From Candidatus Peregrinibacteria bacterium (GTDB taxonomy: Bacteria > Patescibacteriota > Gracilibacteria > Peribacterales > Peribacteraceae): a DNA stretch of 64,000 bases. Location of the stretch: NCBI GenBank assembly GCA_030649955.1, contig JAUSFD010000010.1, forward strand, positions 1 through 64,000. The letters are read 5' to 3'. The first letter of the stretch is position 1. Each line of letters starts with the position of its first letter. Shown here one piece after another: positions 63,353 through 64,000 of this stretch. The notes beneath the pieces were generated by a model. The model saw nothing but the letters and a program-made list of their open reading frames with translations. It ran no database searches and was not told where the DNA came from. The position numbers were made by a program, and so were the translations under genes.

Positions 63353-64000
63353 ATGAGAGTCACCCAATCACGTTGGCTCCTCCATGCCTTCCTCTCGCTC
63401 TCCCTTGCGTTAGGAGGCCTGCTTCCAGCTCTGAAGGTGTCTGCAGCGGGCGAGACGTGTAACGGCCTCCTGGCGACGATTGTGGGGACCGCCAGCGGGG
63501 AGCGGATCACAGGTACGACTGGCAACGATGTTATCGTTGCGCTTGGCGGCAATGACAATGTGGACGGTCGCGGGGGTGATGACACCATCTGCGGCGGAGA
63601 CGGGGACGATACGATCGACGGCGACAATGGCAACGACTGGCTCGCTGGCGAAGCGGGGGTGGATACGCTGAAGGGCGGCAATGACTCCGATACGCTCTAT
63701 GGGAACGCCGACAGTGACGTCCTCGATGGGGACAACGGTGATGACATCGTCTACGGTGATGCGGGAAGCGATACGATCGATGGTGGCAACAACACCGACA
63801 CACTCTGCGGAGGCGCTGGCGGCGATAGCATCCTGGGTGGGAATGGTACCGATGGTCTGGATGGTGGAGAGGGGACGGATGCCCTCGATGCCGCGCAGGG
63901 AGTAGACACTTGCAGCCGCGGCGAAGTGAACAGTAACTGCGAGGCGGAGGGTACTGTTGGCCTTTCCCTCTGTCTCGCACGCGAAGAGGACGATTGGGAG
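63353..64000 (+). CDS. Secreted RTX protein (C-terminus beyond window)
   Basis: Open from ATG 63353 to the window edge (216 codons), so partial. Signal peptide 1-32 (LLPALKVSAAG). CNGLLATIVGTASGERITG begins a block of RTX nonapeptides (GGNDNVDGRGGDDTICGGDGDD and on) to about residue 185, ending in the recurrent Cys cap (DTCSRGEVNSNC). After that the sequence continues into an unknown region (LSLCLAREEDDWE). Leader CACCAACACCC. Third gene in a row with an RTX module. Confidence 0.85.
   Translation, partial: MRVTQSRWLLHAFLSLSLALGGLLPALKVSAAGETCNGLLATIVGTASGERITGTTGNDVIVALGGNDNVDGRGGDDTICGGDGDDTIDGDNGNDWLAGEAGVDTLKGGNDSDTLYGNADSDVLDGDNGDDIVYGDAGSDTIDGGNNTDTLCGGAGGDSILGGNGTDGLDGGEGTDALDAAQGVDTCSRGEVNSNCEAEGTVGLSLCLAREEDDWE

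Overview
The window looks like part of a chromosome of a Candidate Phyla Radiation (Patescibacteria) bacterium, most likely from the Peribacteria/Peregrinibacteria side. The reasons are a compact S10-spc-alpha ribosomal cluster that lacks rpmD (uL30), a general CPR trait, next to a large set of secreted SLH, RTX, DUF11 and poly-Ser proteins. TGA is used as an ordinary stop (L22, S8, L15, L36), so this is not a Gracilibacteria-type code. The assignment to a phylum is inference from gene content. No rRNA, tRNA, CRISPR array or insertion sequence was recognised.

Layout: 1-6.3 kb, two minus-strand surface proteins: a Cys-rich protein with disintegrin-like repeats that runs off the left edge, and a 1.6-kaa DUF11/SpaA-like/SLH protein. 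6.5-11.2 kb, a TrmB-like regulator with a palindrome over its promoter, an unrecognised 560-aa protein that may be leaderless, and a class II lysyl-tRNA synthetase fused to an HD hydrolase domain. 11.3-30.3 kb, the information-processing block L3-L4-L23-L2-S19-L22-S3-L16-L29-S17-L14-L24-L5-S14-S8-L6-L18-S5, then a PfpI/DJ-1 gene and an antisense SLH-CAP gene where rpmD would sit, then L15-SecY-Adk-Map-IF1-L36-S13-S11-S4-RpoA-L17-L13-S9. 30.4-35.3 kb, a small unknown protein, an RTX protein, an M23 peptidase and an ECF sigma factor. 35.7-43.5 kb, a 2600-aa acidic protein built almost wholly of an N-x-T-x-[IV]-x-Q repeat. 43.7-64 kb, small hypotheticals, a subtilase, an SLH protein, a pyrophosphatase remnant, a DUF4215/LamG/RTX protein, a 3387-aa protein of 25 tandem Cna_B-like domains with GEVED and RTX modules, and the start of another RTX protein cut by the right edge.

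The window therefore joins a housekeeping translation/secretion block (ribosomal proteins, SecY, Adk, Map, IF-1, RNA polymerase alpha) to an accessory surface-protein island that would be exported through the Sec system and held by SLH domains or Ca2+-binding RTX modules.

Three unusual layers cut across the annotation. First, almost every start codon is preceded by a C/T-rich leader and not by a Shine-Dalgarno sequence. Second, spacers around the ribosomal block carry inverted repeats whose arms are themselves tandem 6-9-nt units. Third, the giant N-x-T-x-[IV]-x-Q protein has a four-unit super-repeat resembling the curlin core and sits beside an ECF sigma factor gene; it is the best candidate for an undescribed surface fibre system.
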